Origin: Spirosoma radiotolerans
GTDB lineage: Bacteria; Bacteroidota; Bacteroidia; Cytophagales; Spirosomataceae
NCBI RefSeq assembly: GCF_000974425.1
Contig: NZ_CP010429.1
Coordinates: 620,001 to 684,000, forward strand
Length of the DNA stretch: 64,000 bases
Reading direction: 5' to 3'
Part shown: piece by piece, positions 16,330-24,759 of the stretch
Layout of the letters: the number at the start of each line of letters is the position of its first letter
Position numbering within the stretch: the stretch's first letter is position 1
Made by a program: the position numbers and the translations under genes
Notes under the pieces: model-generated
Databases searched by the model: none
What the model was told of the DNA's origin: nothing
What the model saw: only the letters and a program-made list of their open reading frames with translations

Positions 16330-17274
16330 CTATTTCTCGTATGAAAATCCTTTCGGGTTTTCGCTCAGTTGTTCAGCCTGGGCCAACTGTTCGGTATGGT
16401 CAAATGTCTGCGTAACGGTCTTATGAATGCCCTTGCAGATCGTGTCCAGCGGAAGGTCATTATCGTCGGTGCCAAAAGGGTTTTCGATCTCTTCGGCAAT
16501 AATTTCCAGGCTGGCGAGTACATAAAAAACAAAGACCACAAGCGGCACGACCAGAAAGTGGAGGTTCGATACGTAGCCGAGGGGTAGGGTAAGGCAATAG
16601 ATAAAAATGAACTTCTTGATAAACGAGCTATACGAAAACGGAATGGGCGTGTTTTTGATCCGTTCGCAGGCGCCACAAACGTCCATCAGCGATTGAATTT
16701 CTAAATTCAGCAACAGCAGGTGTTCGGGCAACAGGATTCCCTGTCGTTGCAAGTCGTTCATCTTACCAAAAATCGACAGCGCAATTTGTTGAGGAACATG
16801 CTCACTCAGGCGCAGGTTGTGGATACCAAACGACGTACTGGCTGTGAACTCGTGCTCAATAGAGTGTTGACGCAGATGATTTTTCAGCGAATAAGCAAAA
16901 TTCGGAATCATGGCCCGGAAAAACTGGCGGGCTTCGGTCTGCGAAGGCTCCAGCAACTGATCCATTTTGAGCGCCATATTGCGGCTGTTATTCACCAGAG
17001 AGCCCCATAGTTTTCGACCTTCCCACCAGCGGTCGTAGGCCGTGTTGGTACGGAATACCAGCAGCATCGAAATAACGAAGCTCAGCAGGGTGTGCATGAG
17101 CGAGAAGTTCTTCAGGTGGACGTTGTCGCTTAATCCCATTAACTCAATAATGTAGACGACAATAAACGAATAGACGCCAACTGCGACCAAAACCGGTAAT
17201 AGCTTGCGAACCGTATCGGCCCGGTTGAAGGTGATAATAAACCGAAACCAGTCTTTGGGATTATAATTGACCAT
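16330..17274 (-). CDS. Bestrophin-like ion channel
   Basis: A 314-residue inner-membrane protein of the bestrophin (RFP-TM/UPF0187) family, which forms pentameric chloride or cation channels. The early motif NYNPKDWFRFIITFNRADTVRKLLP and the highly conserved LVFRTNTAYDRWWEGRKLWG are diagnostic. Hydrophobic segments lie near residues 25-47, 55-75, 220-240 and 240-262. The C-terminal ENPFGTDDNDLPLD is the acidic Ca-clasp-like stretch found in homologues. Family length is about 300 residues, so it is complete. Neighbours give no further clue. Confidence 0.9.
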   Translation of the reverse strand: MVNYNPKDWFRFIITFNRADTVRKLLPVLVAVGVYSFIVVYIIELMGLSDNVHLKNFSLMHTLLSFVISMLLVFRTNTAYDRWWEGRKLWGSLVNNSRNMALKMDQLLEPSQTEARQFFRAMIPNFAYSLKNHLRQHSIEHEFTASTSFGIHNLRLSEHVPQQIALSIFGKMNDLQRQGILLPEHLLLLNLEIQSLMDVCGACERIKNTPIPFSYSSFIKKFIFIYCLTLPLGYVSNLHFLVVPLVVFVFYVLASLEIIAEEIENPFGTDDNDLPLDTICKGIHKTVTQTFDHTEQLAQAEQLSENPKGFSYEK

Positions 17275-17395
17275 ACATATCCTTGGTTGAGTAAACGACG
17301 AGCTTTTGTCATTTTGCTGACGTTATCAACAGTTGGTGGCAACGAATGTTGATACGGTTGTATAATCCTGACAGCGTCATGGCGTTCAATTATTA

Positions 17396-18718
17396 ATGGA
17401 GTACAATAAAAACAGATTGATGCGTAATTCCTTCAGAATTTTTATGGTTTTGTTCTGCCTGATGCTGGCCTTGCCTTTACAGGCGCAGCAACTTCAAACC
17501 ATCGACCATATCTATGACCCTAAGATTGAGACCGTGCTCCTGTTTCCGCAGGTCAGCGCCAACCAGCTGGATCCCGCTTTGACGCTCAATCCGCCGGTCA
17601 TTTCGCTCGATGAGGCCGTTTCTCTGCAACTTGAATTCGATGACCTGACGGCCAACTACCGTTCATTTCGGGCTCGTCTGGTTCATTGTAACGCCGATTG
17701 GCAGCGGTCGATTCTGAACGATATTGAGTTTACCTACGAATACAACGATAACCCGATCACCGATTACCAGATTTCGATCAACACCAAAATTCCGTATTAT
17801 CACTATCGGTTTACCCTGCCGCGGGTGAAGCTGCCTGGTAATTATGTGCTGGTCGTCTATGATGAGCGTAACCGAAACAATATCCTGTTTACACGCCGGT
17901 TTTGTACCTACCAGAACCGGGTAACGGTAGCGGCCGATGTTCGTTTTTCGACCAATCCGGCCCGTCAGTTCAGCGATCAGCAACTCGATATGACCCTAAA
18001 TTATAAGGGGTATCAGGTTATCTCACCCCAGGACGACTTTAAAGTGGTTATCCGTCAGAACTACCGCGACGACCGGGAGATTCGGGGACTCCGGCCAACC
18101 AATGTGCTGGCATTTGAACAGGTTCTGGAATACCGATTGATCGATCAAAGTAATACCATGCCGGGTGGCAACGAGTTTCGGTTTTTCGACACCCGAACTG
18201 TCCTTTCCCGTGCCAATTACATTGACCGCATCGACCGTCCCGCCGACCGGAATATTGCTTATGTGCAGGTCGACCAGCCGCGCAATCGGGGTGTTTATAT
18301 TCAAAGTGACGACTTCAACGGCCAGTTCGTGATTGATCATCGGGAAACAGGCAATGGTGCCACAAATGCCGATTACATTGAAACGGTTTTTACGCTCAAA
18401 ACGCCGGAAATCTCAGGGTTCGATGTGTATGTCAATGGAGCATTCAACTTCTGGCAACTCACAGATCGCAACCGCATGGCGTATGACCCGTTGTTGGGTG
18501 CTTACCGCGCTACGATGATGTTAAAGCAAGGTGTTTACAATTACGATTACATTGTTGCCACAACCGGGCCGCAACCAAAAGTGGATGAGAACTTCATTGA
18601 AGGAAGCTTCTCATCCACCGAAAATGATTACGAAGTATTTGTTTATCATCGCCCGCCCGCTTCCCGCGCCGATCAACTGATTGCTTATCGTCGTGTGGGC
18701 GTGAACAAACGAAAATAA
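17396..18718 (+). CDS. Type IX secretion system plug protein (DUF5103)
   Basis: A 440-residue secreted protein. A signal peptide (MVLFCLMLALPLQAQ within the first 31 residues) is followed by an all-beta protein matching DUF5103, the family of the T9SS plug protein that closes the SprA translocon of Flavobacterium johnsoniae. Recognisable parts are DHIYDPKIETVLLFPQ, NDIEFTYEYNDNPITDYQIS, and the carbohydrate-binding-like GFDVYVNGAFNFWQL. ATG 17420 is an alternative start. No other T9SS gene is in the window, which is usual since T9SS genes are scattered. The stop codon lies inside the left arm of a 23-bp hairpin shared with convergent ychF. Confidence 0.88.
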   Translation: MEYNKNRLMRNSFRIFMVLFCLMLALPLQAQQLQTIDHIYDPKIETVLLFPQVSANQLDPALTLNPPVISLDEAVSLQLEFDDLTANYRSFRARLVHCNADWQRSILNDIEFTYEYNDNPITDYQISINTKIPYYHYRFTLPRVKLPGNYVLVVYDERNRNNILFTRRFCTYQNRVTVAADVRFSTNPARQFSDQQLDMTLNYKGYQVISPQDDFKVVIRQNYRDDREIRGLRPTNVLAFEQVLEYRLIDQSNTMPGGNEFRFFDTRTVLSRANYIDRIDRPADRNIAYVQVDQPRNRGVYIQSDDFNGQFVIDHRETGNGATNADYIETVFTLKTPEISGFDVYVNGAFNFWQLTDRNRMAYDPLLGAYRATMMLKQGVYNYDYIVATTGPQPKVDENFIEGSFSSTENDYEVFVYHRPPASRADQLIAYRRVGVNKRK

Positions 18719-18771
18719 GGCGGTGGTGCGGCATTCCAACAGGATGTCGGAATGCCGCACCACCGCCTTAT
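18715..18771. terminator. Bidirectional 23-bp hairpin between plug gene and ychF
   Basis: Bases 18715-18737 and 18749-18771 form a perfect 23-bp stem (core GGCGGTGGTGCGGCATTCC) with an 11-base loop. The left arm includes the TAA stop of the plug gene and the right arm ends two bases before the ychF stop codon, so one hairpin serves both converging genes. There is no clear U-tract. Confidence 0.7.
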
Positions 18772-18773
18772 GG

Positions 18774-19874
18774 TTAGGCGCTATGCAGGAATTCCATAAT
18801 GTCGCCGTCCTGCACCACATATTCTTTGCCTTCTACGGCTAACTTACCAGCCTCACGAACACCCGCTTCGGTTTTGAACTGCGCGAAGTCGGGCAGTTTC
18901 ATAACCTGTGCCCGAATGAATTTCCGTTCAAAATCGGAGTGGATAACGCCAGCTGCCTGCGGGGCTTTCCAGCCCCGGTGAATTGTCCAGGCGCGAACTT
19001 CTTTGACCCCCGCCGTAAAGTAGGTGATCAAGCCCAGCAATTTATACGAAGCTTTGATCAACTTACTCAAGCCGGATTCGGTCAGGCCATATTCACCCAG
19101 GAAAAGCTCACGCTCTTCCGGATCTTCCATTTCGGCAATCTGCGCTTCAATGCCCGCGCTGATCACGATAACTTCAGCGCCTTCATCTTTGACGGCTTCC
19201 CGAAGCGCATCGGAATACTTATTTCCATTGGGCAGCGATCCTTCATCAACGTTGGCTACATAAATAACGGGTTTTACCGTCATCAACGAGATATCGCCAA
19301 TAGCGGCTTCGGCTTCTTCGGGCGAAATCTGAACCGTACGGGCACTTTTACCCGCTTCGAGAGCCGTTTTGTAAAGTTTCAGGATTTCCAGTTCGGCTTT
19401 TGCCTTGGCGTCGCCCACACGAGCAGCTTTGTCGATGCGTTGAATCTTTTTGTCGACCGAATCCAAATCTTTCAATTGCAGCTCGGCGTCAATGATTTCC
19501 TTATCGGACACAGGGTCAACTTTTCCTTCGACGTGTACGATATTGTCATCCTCAAAACACCGGACAACGTGCACGATGGCATCGACTTCGCGGATATTGG
19601 CCAAAAACTTATTGCCCAGCCCGGCGCCCTGGCTGGCTCCTTTCACCAACCCGGCAATGTCAACAAACTCAATAATGGTTGGCACGACGCGCTGGGGTTT
19701 TACTAGCCCTTCGAGGGTATCCAGGCGTTCATCGGGTACCGTCACGACGCCCACGTTGGGTTCTATAGTACAGAACGGGTAATTGGCAGCTTCGGCCTTC
19801 CCGCTCGAAATTGCATTAAACAGCGTTGATTTCCCTACATTAGGCAAACCCACGATTCCACATTGAAGTCCCAT
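18774..19874 (-). CDS. ychF: Redox-regulated ATPase YchF (Obg-like)
   Basis: A 366-residue P-loop protein of the Obg-like ATPase family (YchF/OLA1), universally conserved, ribosome-associated and preferring ATP over GTP. G1 is GLPNVGKSTLFNA at about 8-20, G3-like DIAGLVKGASQG follows, and the noncanonical G4 YVANVDE (in place of NKxD) is the YchF hallmark. The C-terminal TGS-like domain ends in VEGKEYVVQDGDIMEFLHSA. Length matches E. coli YchF (363). A strong promoter candidate lies at 19973-20003, giving a leader of about 95 bases that contains an imperfect hairpin. Confidence 0.96.
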   Translation of the reverse strand: MGLQCGIVGLPNVGKSTLFNAISSGKAEAANYPFCTIEPNVGVVTVPDERLDTLEGLVKPQRVVPTIIEFVDIAGLVKGASQGAGLGNKFLANIREVDAIVHVVRCFEDDNIVHVEGKVDPVSDKEIIDAELQLKDLDSVDKKIQRIDKAARVGDAKAKAELEILKLYKTALEAGKSARTVQISPEEAEAAIGDISLMTVKPVIYVANVDEGSLPNGNKYSDALREAVKDEGAEVIVISAGIEAQIAEMEDPEERELFLGEYGLTESGLSKLIKASYKLLGLITYFTAGVKEVRAWTIHRGWKAPQAAGVIHSDFERKFIRAQVMKLPDFAQFKTEAGVREAGKLAVEGKEYVVQDGDIMEFLHSA

Positions 19875-19885
19875 AAATAATTGTG

Positions 19886-19966
19886 AATGATTGAGTGGTT
19901 GAGTGATTGAATAAGTGCTATCAACAAACTATTCGATCATTCAACCAGTCAACAGTCAATCATTAG
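19886..19966. repeat. Imperfect word-repeat hairpin in the ychF leader
   Basis: The left part (AATGATTGAGTGGTTGAGTG and following) and the right part (ending CAGTCAATCATT) are imperfect inverted repeats built from short GATTGA/GAGTG words, around the loop CTATCAACAA. It resembles the GTGAAAGAATGA-type hairpins at 26.7 and 31.7 kb but with many mismatches. Confidence 0.45.
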
Positions 19967-19972
19967 TTTTTA

Positions 19973-20003
19973 CAAAAGTACAACCGCAACGGCGGACCAC
20001 AAA
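19973..20003 (-). promoter_or_regulatory. ychF promoter
   Basis: TTTG (20003-20000), 19 bases, TACTTTTG (19980-19973): a full match to the Bacteroidota consensus. The -33 box uses the T-run of the upstream gene's terminator. Confidence 0.6.
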
Positions 20004-20030
20004 AAAAGCCTTCGGCATAGGCCGAGGGCT
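20001..20030 (-). terminator. Terminator after the PUR-domain gene
   Basis: On the minus strand AGCCCTCGGC pairs with GCCGAAGGCT (one mismatch, four-base loop) and is followed by seven T. It ends the transcript of the gene at 20148-20474. Confidence 0.7.
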
Positions 20031-20147
20031 AAAGGCACGGTAGGTAAAGAATCGGGATTGTTGAGTAAAAAAGCCAGGAGTAAAGTCTAGTTCATTCGTA
20101 AACGGTAAGGGAATCGCTCGCGGTCATCCGGTAGGCATTGATTTAAT

Positions 20148-20474
20148 TTATTCCCACTTCAATTCGCTGGCGAAATCATCCTGTTCGTCCCGTTCGCGCT
20201 GAACGAATTGTGAAAAGTCAACGTCGGGCATAAGTTCGGTTTTGACGTGGTCGACTGTTTCCTGCAGGGCTTCAACGAACTTATCGAAATCTTCTTTGTA
20301 GAGAAACATCTTATGTTTTTCGTACACAAATCCTTCGCCCTGTGGGTGTCGGCGGCTTTCGGTAATAGTCAAATAATAGTCGTTGGTGCGGGTTGACTTA
20401 ACGTCAAAAAAATACGTTCGTTTACCCGCCCGAACCCGCTTTGAATAAATTTTCTCCCGGTCTTTTTCGTCCAC
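20148..20474 (-). CDS. PUR-domain DNA/RNA-binding protein (DUF3276)
   Basis: A 108-residue protein of the DUF3276 family, restricted largely to Bacteroidota and related to the PUR-alpha nucleic-acid-binding repeat. The repeat is visible as KIYSKRVRAGKRTYFFDVKS then DYYLTITESRR, and FVYEKHKMFLYKEDFDKFVEAL. The C-terminus is acidic (QRERDEQDDFASELKWE). A role in RNA binding is inferred from the Borrelia PUR homologue; no specific target is known to me. It stands alone, with its own promoter (20505-20534) and terminator. Confidence 0.92.
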   Translation of the reverse strand: MDEKDREKIYSKRVRAGKRTYFFDVKSTRTNDYYLTITESRRHPQGEGFVYEKHKMFLYKEDFDKFVEALQETVDHVKTELMPDVDFSQFVQRERDEQDDFASELKWE

Positions 20475-20504
20475 AATATTGTCGGTTTAGTCAGTTCACA
20501 GGCG

Positions 20505-20534
20505 CTAAAGTACGTTCAATCAGGATAGAACAAA
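20505..20534 (-). promoter_or_regulatory. Promoter of the PUR-domain gene
   Basis: TTTG (20534-20531), 18 bases, TACTTTAG (20512-20505), one mismatch to TAnnTTTG. The leader would be about 25-30 bases. Confidence 0.5.
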
Positions 20535-20623
20535 AAAAATGTTCTTAAATATATTTTGGGGCTATTTGACCTCAAAAACGGGTAGGTTTGTGGAGGCCAT
20601 TCCACAGTTTTTTGGCTAAAGGC

Positions 20624-20654
20624 TTGGTTATAAAGCCTGTGTAAGCTATCTTTG
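20624..20654 (+). promoter_or_regulatory. rlpA promoter
   Basis: TTG (20624-20626), 20 bases, TATCTTTG (20647-20654). Transcription would start near 20660, which excludes the upstream TTG at 20652 as a translation start for rlpA. Confidence 0.55.
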
Positions 20655-20708
20655 TTTTACAGGAATTGCACTTTTTGGGGGCGAACGGTATGTAGAAAAT
20701 TTTTAGAC

Positions 20709-21182
20709 ATGCCTTGCGCCTATTTTTTTCACGTAACCAAGAGCTGTATGAGTTTAATCATGTCCCTTATGTTGTTCTTTAGCAACATAAACCCGGCGGA
20801 GGCTCTCCCGAGCCTCATACAGAAAGGCAAAGCGTCTTTTTATTCCAAGAAGTTCAATGGTCGCAAGACCGCATATGGCGAGCGCGTTAGCTCAGAATCC
20901 CTTGAAGGGGCCCACCTTCACCTGCCCCTGAACACGTTGGTAGAGGTTACGAACCTCGACAACCAACGATCCGTAATTGTACGAATCAATGATCGGGGGC
21001 CTTTTGCCAAAGGCCGGGTCATCGATCTTACCCTTGCCGCAGCGCATGCACTTGGCATGGTTTCTAAAGGAATCGCTAATGTATCGCTCCGAGTTGTTGG
21101 CAAAGGCCAGGCTATTGCTATGTCACCCTCTGCTTTTACAACACCGATTGCGTTTCAGCCAATGCTGGAGCCCGTTATGTAA
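20709..21182 (+). CDS. rlpA: RlpA-family septal ring lytic transglycosylase-like lipoprotein/secreted protein
   Basis: The protein has a single double-psi beta-barrel (DPBB_1) domain of the RlpA family, which cleaves or binds denuded peptidoglycan glycan strands at the septum in characterised members. The domain runs from GKASFYSKKFNGRKTAYGE through LPLNTLVEVTNL to IVRINDRGPFAKGRVIDLTL and AAHALGM. An N-terminal hydrophobic stretch (MSLIMSLMLFFSNINPAEA) is the export signal. ATG 20709 is chosen; ATG 20748 would begin exactly at the signal and is equally good. No SPOR domain is present, so it is shorter than E. coli RlpA, as is common in Bacteroidota. A terminator hairpin follows. Confidence 0.85.
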   Translation: MPCAYFFHVTKSCMSLIMSLMLFFSNINPAEALPSLIQKGKASFYSKKFNGRKTAYGERVSSESLEGAHLHLPLNTLVEVTNLDNQRSVIVRINDRGPFAKGRVIDLTLAAAHALGMVSKGIANVSLRVVGKGQAIAMSPSAFTTPIAFQPMLEPVM

Positions 21183-21203
21183 GTCGGTTTGGCTGCATTA
21201 TCA

Positions 21204-21264
21204 GAACCGTTCGATATTTCCCTGTGCAATTCCTGCCTGAGATGTCGAACGGTTCATTTTTTGC
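21204..21264 (+). terminator. Terminator after rlpA
   Basis: GAACCGTTCGA (21204-21214) pairs with TCGAACGGTTC (21245-21255), followed by ATTTTTT. The loop is 30 bases. Confidence 0.65.
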
Positions 21265-21359
21265 GTTTTATATATTAGTTTGAGGTTTGAAGTCAGCTGC
21301 CCTAGGAATAGCCGATTGTACCAATAGCCAACGTCAAACTACAAACGTCAAACCCTTAT

Positions 21360-22271
21360 ATGAAACAACCCCTTAATCTTGGCCAGGTACGTTCGTTCGG
21401 AAACGTCGAATTTTTGGCCCGTCAGCTGGTCGAAGGATTTATTACAGGGCTCCACAAATCTCCCTTCCATGGCTTCTCGGTAGAGTTTGCCGAACACCGG
21501 CTCTATAACACCGGCGAAACCACGCGACATATCGACTGGAAAGTGTTTGGGAAAACAGAAAAGCTGTTTGTTAAACGCTATGAAGAGGAAACAAACCTGC
21601 GCTGTCATTTATTGATTGATACCTCGTCGTCAATGTATTATCCCGAGGCCAACTACGGAAAGATGACGTTTAGCGTTATGGCATCCGCCTGTCTGGCCTA
21701 CATGCTTCAACGCCAAAAAGATGCCGTCAGCCTGACAACATTTGCCGACCAGATTGATTTGCAGACGCAGGTGAAGTCGACGCCTTCGCATGTGCATAAG
21801 TTGTTCACTCAGCTGGATTTGCTCATGCAGCAACCCAAGCCGCTGCGCAAGACTTCAGCCGCCGATGTGATTCACCAGGTGGCGGAGAAGATCAACAAAC
21901 GCTCGCTGGTGGTCATCTTTAGTGATATGTTCGACAACAGCGAAAAAGCGGACGCACTGTTTTCGGCCCTCCAGCACTTGCGTCATAACCTGCACGAAGT
22001 GCTGCTGTTTCACGTAACGGACAAAAGAACGGAAGAGGATTTCGCTTTCGATGAGCGTCCTTACGAGTTTATCGATCTGGAAACGGGCGAGAAAGTGAAA
22101 CTTCAGCCAGGGCAAGTTCGCGAAACCTATCAACAAGCCGTTAAGACCTATTTTCAGGAATTGAAAATGCGCTGCGGTCAATATAAAATCGACTTCATTG
22201 AGGCTGATATTGCGCAGGGATTCGACCAGATTTTACAGGCTTACCTGGTGAAGCGCACGAAAATGAGGTAA
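21360..22271 (+). CDS. DUF58 domain protein (vWA-like)
   Basis: A 303-residue cytoplasmic protein of the DUF58 family. HKSPFHGFSVEFAEHRLYNTGETTRHIDWKVFGKTEKLFVKRYEEET is the signature DUF58 block. A von Willebrand A-like domain follows, with the MIDAS-type LLIDTSSSMYY (DxSxS) and later VVIFSDMFDN. DUF58 proteins usually work with a MoxR AAA ATPase, but none is adjacent here. It converges with the thioredoxin gene through a GC-rich hairpin at 22279-22319. Confidence 0.9.
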   Translation: MKQPLNLGQVRSFGNVEFLARQLVEGFITGLHKSPFHGFSVEFAEHRLYNTGETTRHIDWKVFGKTEKLFVKRYEEETNLRCHLLIDTSSSMYYPEANYGKMTFSVMASACLAYMLQRQKDAVSLTTFADQIDLQTQVKSTPSHVHKLFTQLDLLMQQPKPLRKTSAADVIHQVAEKINKRSLVVIFSDMFDNSEKADALFSALQHLRHNLHEVLLFHVTDKRTEEDFAFDERPYEFIDLETGEKVKLQPGQVRETYQQAVKTYFQELKMRCGQYKIDFIEADIAQGFDQILQAYLVKRTKMR

Positions 22272-22278
22272 GTAAGGC

Positions 22279-22319
22279 GGATCGCACGGGCGTCCCAGAG
22301 TGGAACGCCCGTGCGATCC
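22279..22319. terminator. Bidirectional GC-rich hairpin
   Basis: GGATCGCACGGGCGT (22279-22293) pairs perfectly with ACGCCCGTGCGATCC (22305-22319), continuing with mismatches into the loop. It sits between the DUF58 stop and the stop of the convergent thioredoxin gene. Confidence 0.7.
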
Positions 22320-22322
22320 ATT

Positions 22323-23801
22323 TTACTTTTTCACACTTCCTTTAACTGAGGCCGTGACCGGCTTTTTTGTTGCCTGCTGCCGTTTATGGAACAGCATAAA
22401 ATCTTCAATTTGCTCGGCCGGTAGTTTACGGGCAATGATTTTCTTGTCCTTATCGAGCACATATACCGTTGGCGTCGTCCAGACATCGTATTGATGGCGG
22501 TAGTCGGTGCGGAATGAATAATCGTAGCCATTGATGGCATTACCGAGTTTAAATTCCTTAATGAATTTCTTCCACTCTTCCGGATTCTGGTCGATGGCAA
22601 TGGCTACGACTTCAACGCCTTTGCCTTTATAGTCGTCCACAAATTTCTTGAGCTTGGGTGCGCTCTCGCGGCAGTGCCCGCAGGTAGGAGAGTAAAAAAA
22701 GACAACCGTATAGTCCGCTTTGATAGCCTGGAAAGCAATTGGCCGACGCAGCGTGTCACTAATGACAGGCGAAACCAGGGTCTTTCCAATCAAGTTAGGT
22801 TTCATTGTGGCAACCCGCTCACCAATACTTTTCAGGGTCGACGAATCCGAAACCGTCATGACGCCCGTCTTGTAGTACTTCTCGAACATGTGCACAAACA
22901 GGCCGTCGGTACCCATCACTTTAGGTTGCTCATACTGACTGGTAATGTAATAAATCGTGTAGTATTTGATTTCCTTGTTTTTCCCCGCTACGGCTTTATT
23001 AACTAAAAAGTCTGCTTCTTTAATGAGCGAATCGGGTACCTGCACGGTTAGCTCTTTGATATACCGTTCGATCTTGCGTTGCAGGATGGGCGTTCTGACA
23101 AATCGTTCGTCAGAAAAGTCGAAATCATCCCAAAAATGTTGCTTAAAATAATTGAATACCCAGATCGAATCGGGCCGACCGTTTGCGGCTTTGGGCGCGG
23201 GTGGTACATCGGGTTCGGCCGTTGCTTTGAGCAGTTTGACCGCAAACGTACCTGGATTATCCTGCAGAAACTTCGTGCGATACTCAGTTGCCTGCTTTTG
23301 GAGATCACTCAATTGCTTATTCACCATGGCCACTGAGGCAGCGTCATTGCGTACTTTTTTCTGCATGGTCAGCGCCTGAGCTTCCTCTGATAGTTTACCG
23401 AGCTGCTGCTGATAGCCGTAGAATGCCTCGTTTTCCTTAGACCCTGTTATTTTCATATTTTTGATTACCTCGGCCGTATCCGTTTCAAAGGAAAACTCCT
23501 GATCGTCGGTCATCAAAAATTCGATGTATCCTTTCTTGGGCATTACGACAAGGAAGAGGCCTTGGGGTAAGGTTTTCTTACCTTCAAAAACCATGTTTCC
23601 GGCGCCATCTACCCGAGCCGTGTCTTTGGTAATGTATTGGGCTGATCCAAAGTAATGGGCTAACACACAGGTTGTATCCTTAAGGCCCTTTATGCGACCG
23701 GTAATTTTAAAGCCTTCGCTGGTCGTTGACGAAGTGGCTTGCGCCCAGGCTTGAGGCAGTAACGCGAACCCAAACAGGGTGGCTAGAAGGAGTTTTTTCA
23801 T
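22323..23801 (-). CDS. TlpA-like thioredoxin with DUF4369/DUF5106 domains
   Basis: A periplasmic or membrane-associated thiol-disulfide protein of 492 residues. A signal peptide (MKKLLLATLFGFALLPQ, ending AWAQ) precedes a DUF4369-like N-terminal domain (GFKITGRIKGLKDTTCVLAHYF). A middle region with DUF5106 character and a C-terminal thioredoxin domain with active site CGHC (FYSPTCGHCRESAPKLKKF) follow. The trailing WTTPTVYVLDKDKKIIAR contains the cis-Pro strand. The frame is open to 23870, but 23801 starts the signal peptide. Such proteins reduce or oxidise exported thiols in Bacteroidota; the partner is unknown. It stops four bases past the shared hairpin. Confidence 0.88.
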   Translation of the reverse strand: MKKLLLATLFGFALLPQAWAQATSSTTSEGFKITGRIKGLKDTTCVLAHYFGSAQYITKDTARVDGAGNMVFEGKKTLPQGLFLVVMPKKGYIEFLMTDDQEFSFETDTAEVIKNMKITGSKENEAFYGYQQQLGKLSEEAQALTMQKKVRNDAASVAMVNKQLSDLQKQATEYRTKFLQDNPGTFAVKLLKATAEPDVPPAPKAANGRPDSIWVFNYFKQHFWDDFDFSDERFVRTPILQRKIERYIKELTVQVPDSLIKEADFLVNKAVAGKNKEIKYYTIYYITSQYEQPKVMGTDGLFVHMFEKYYKTGVMTVSDSSTLKSIGERVATMKPNLIGKTLVSPVISDTLRRPIAFQAIKADYTVVFFYSPTCGHCRESAPKLKKFVDDYKGKGVEVVAIAIDQNPEEWKKFIKEFKLGNAINGYDYSFRTDYRHQYDVWTTPTVYVLDKDKKIIARKLPAEQIEDFMLFHKRQQATKKPVTASVKGSVKK

Positions 23802-23903
23802 ACAGGGTGGTACGTATCTTCGCAACAGAATAGCGTCAAATTTACGGTATTTTGCTGGTACGGTTATCATCTATCAAAACGCTTGCCATGTCCACTATAG
23901 TCT

Positions 23904-24716
23904 ATGTTTTATTTCTTTTCTAAAACGATTACGTATCTGCTCACGCCCGCTGGGTGGCTCATAACCACCTTGTTACTGGCTTTCTTTACGAAAAAAGTGC
24001 ATTATCGACGCCGACTGATTGGCCTAGGACTAGCGATCTTCTGGGTATTCGGCAATTCGTTTTTGATGAATGAACTGGCGTTGTGGTGGGAATATCCGAT
24101 TCAACCGAATCTGGCTGCGTCAACTGATTCCTCGAATCGAATTGCCGTTGTCCTGACGGGTAGCCTGATAAACAGCCTGAAAGAGGTGCCGGCATCCGTA
24201 CCCACGAAATACGGCCCGTCTCGGTTTTTACTGGGTCGGGAAATCGACCGCGCTGGTCAGGCCCTGTTTCTGTATAAAACAGGGGTCGTGCAAAAAATCT
24301 TAATTAGTGGGGGCAACGGCGATTTGCCCATACAGGCTAAACGAGCGAGTGATGAAGGAGAAATGACAGCTCAATTTCTGATAGTGGCGGGCGTTAATCC
24401 AAACGACATTGTTCTGGAGCGTAAGTCGCTAAATACGCATGAGAATGCGCAGTTTACGGCTCAATTGCTTCGACAGCGTTTTAAAACCAATCAGTGCGTG
24501 TTGGTCACCTCGGCCTGGCACATGCGTCGGGCAGTAGGCTGCTTTCAGAAAGAGGGCATTCAGGTGACGCCTTTTGCGGGTAGTTTTTTAAGTCGGGAAC
24601 GGTCATTTCTGCCGGGTGAATGGCTGCTGCCGCACGAATCCGCCTTTTTCGACTCGTATTACCTGATTCGGGAGTTGGTAGGTTACCTGACGTATAAACT
24701 GGCAGGCTATATCTAG
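23904..24716 (+). CDS. YdcF/ElyC family membrane protein (DUF218)
   Basis: A 270-residue protein with two N-terminal membrane helices (about 8-27 and 36-55) and a C-terminal DUF218 domain. The latter is recognised by IAVVLTGSL, DRAGQALFLYKTGVVQKILISGG, ERKSLNTHENAQFTAQLL and LVTSAWHMRRAVGCF. ElyC and SanA of this family affect envelope polysaccharide or peptidoglycan precursor metabolism in E. coli; the exact reaction is unresolved. The stop is inside the left end of a terminator hairpin shared with pfkA. Confidence 0.88.
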   Translation: MFYFFSKTITYLLTPAGWLITTLLLAFFTKKVHYRRRLIGLGLAIFWVFGNSFLMNELALWWEYPIQPNLAASTDSSNRIAVVLTGSLINSLKEVPASVPTKYGPSRFLLGREIDRAGQALFLYKTGVVQKILISGGNGDLPIQAKRASDEGEMTAQFLIVAGVNPNDIVLERKSLNTHENAQFTAQLLRQRFKTNQCVLVTSAWHMRRAVGCFQKEGIQVTPFAGSFLSRERSFLPGEWLLPHESAFFDSYYLIRELVGYLTYKLAGYI

Positions 24717-24747
24717 CCCTACAAGGTTTTTGAAAACCCTGTAGGGC
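24716..24747. terminator. Bidirectional terminator between YdcF gene and pfkA
   Basis: GCCCTACAAGGTTTT (24716-24730) and AAAACCCTGTAGGGC (24733-24747) are complementary except at one position. The central T4/A4 provides a U-run in both directions. Confidence 0.75.
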
Positions 24748-24759
24748 CATTTGTATTCG

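Noticed and set aside
17362..17377. TTGATA and TATAAT as a sigma-70 promoter before the T9SS plug gene
   Set aside because: The two boxes are only about six bases apart, and Bacteroidota housekeeping promoters use TTG/TAnnTTTG.
18939..19706. 255-codon antisense frame inside ychF
   Set aside because: It mirrors the ychF reading frame; the Phe/Asn/Gln-rich product looks like a shadow, not a protein.
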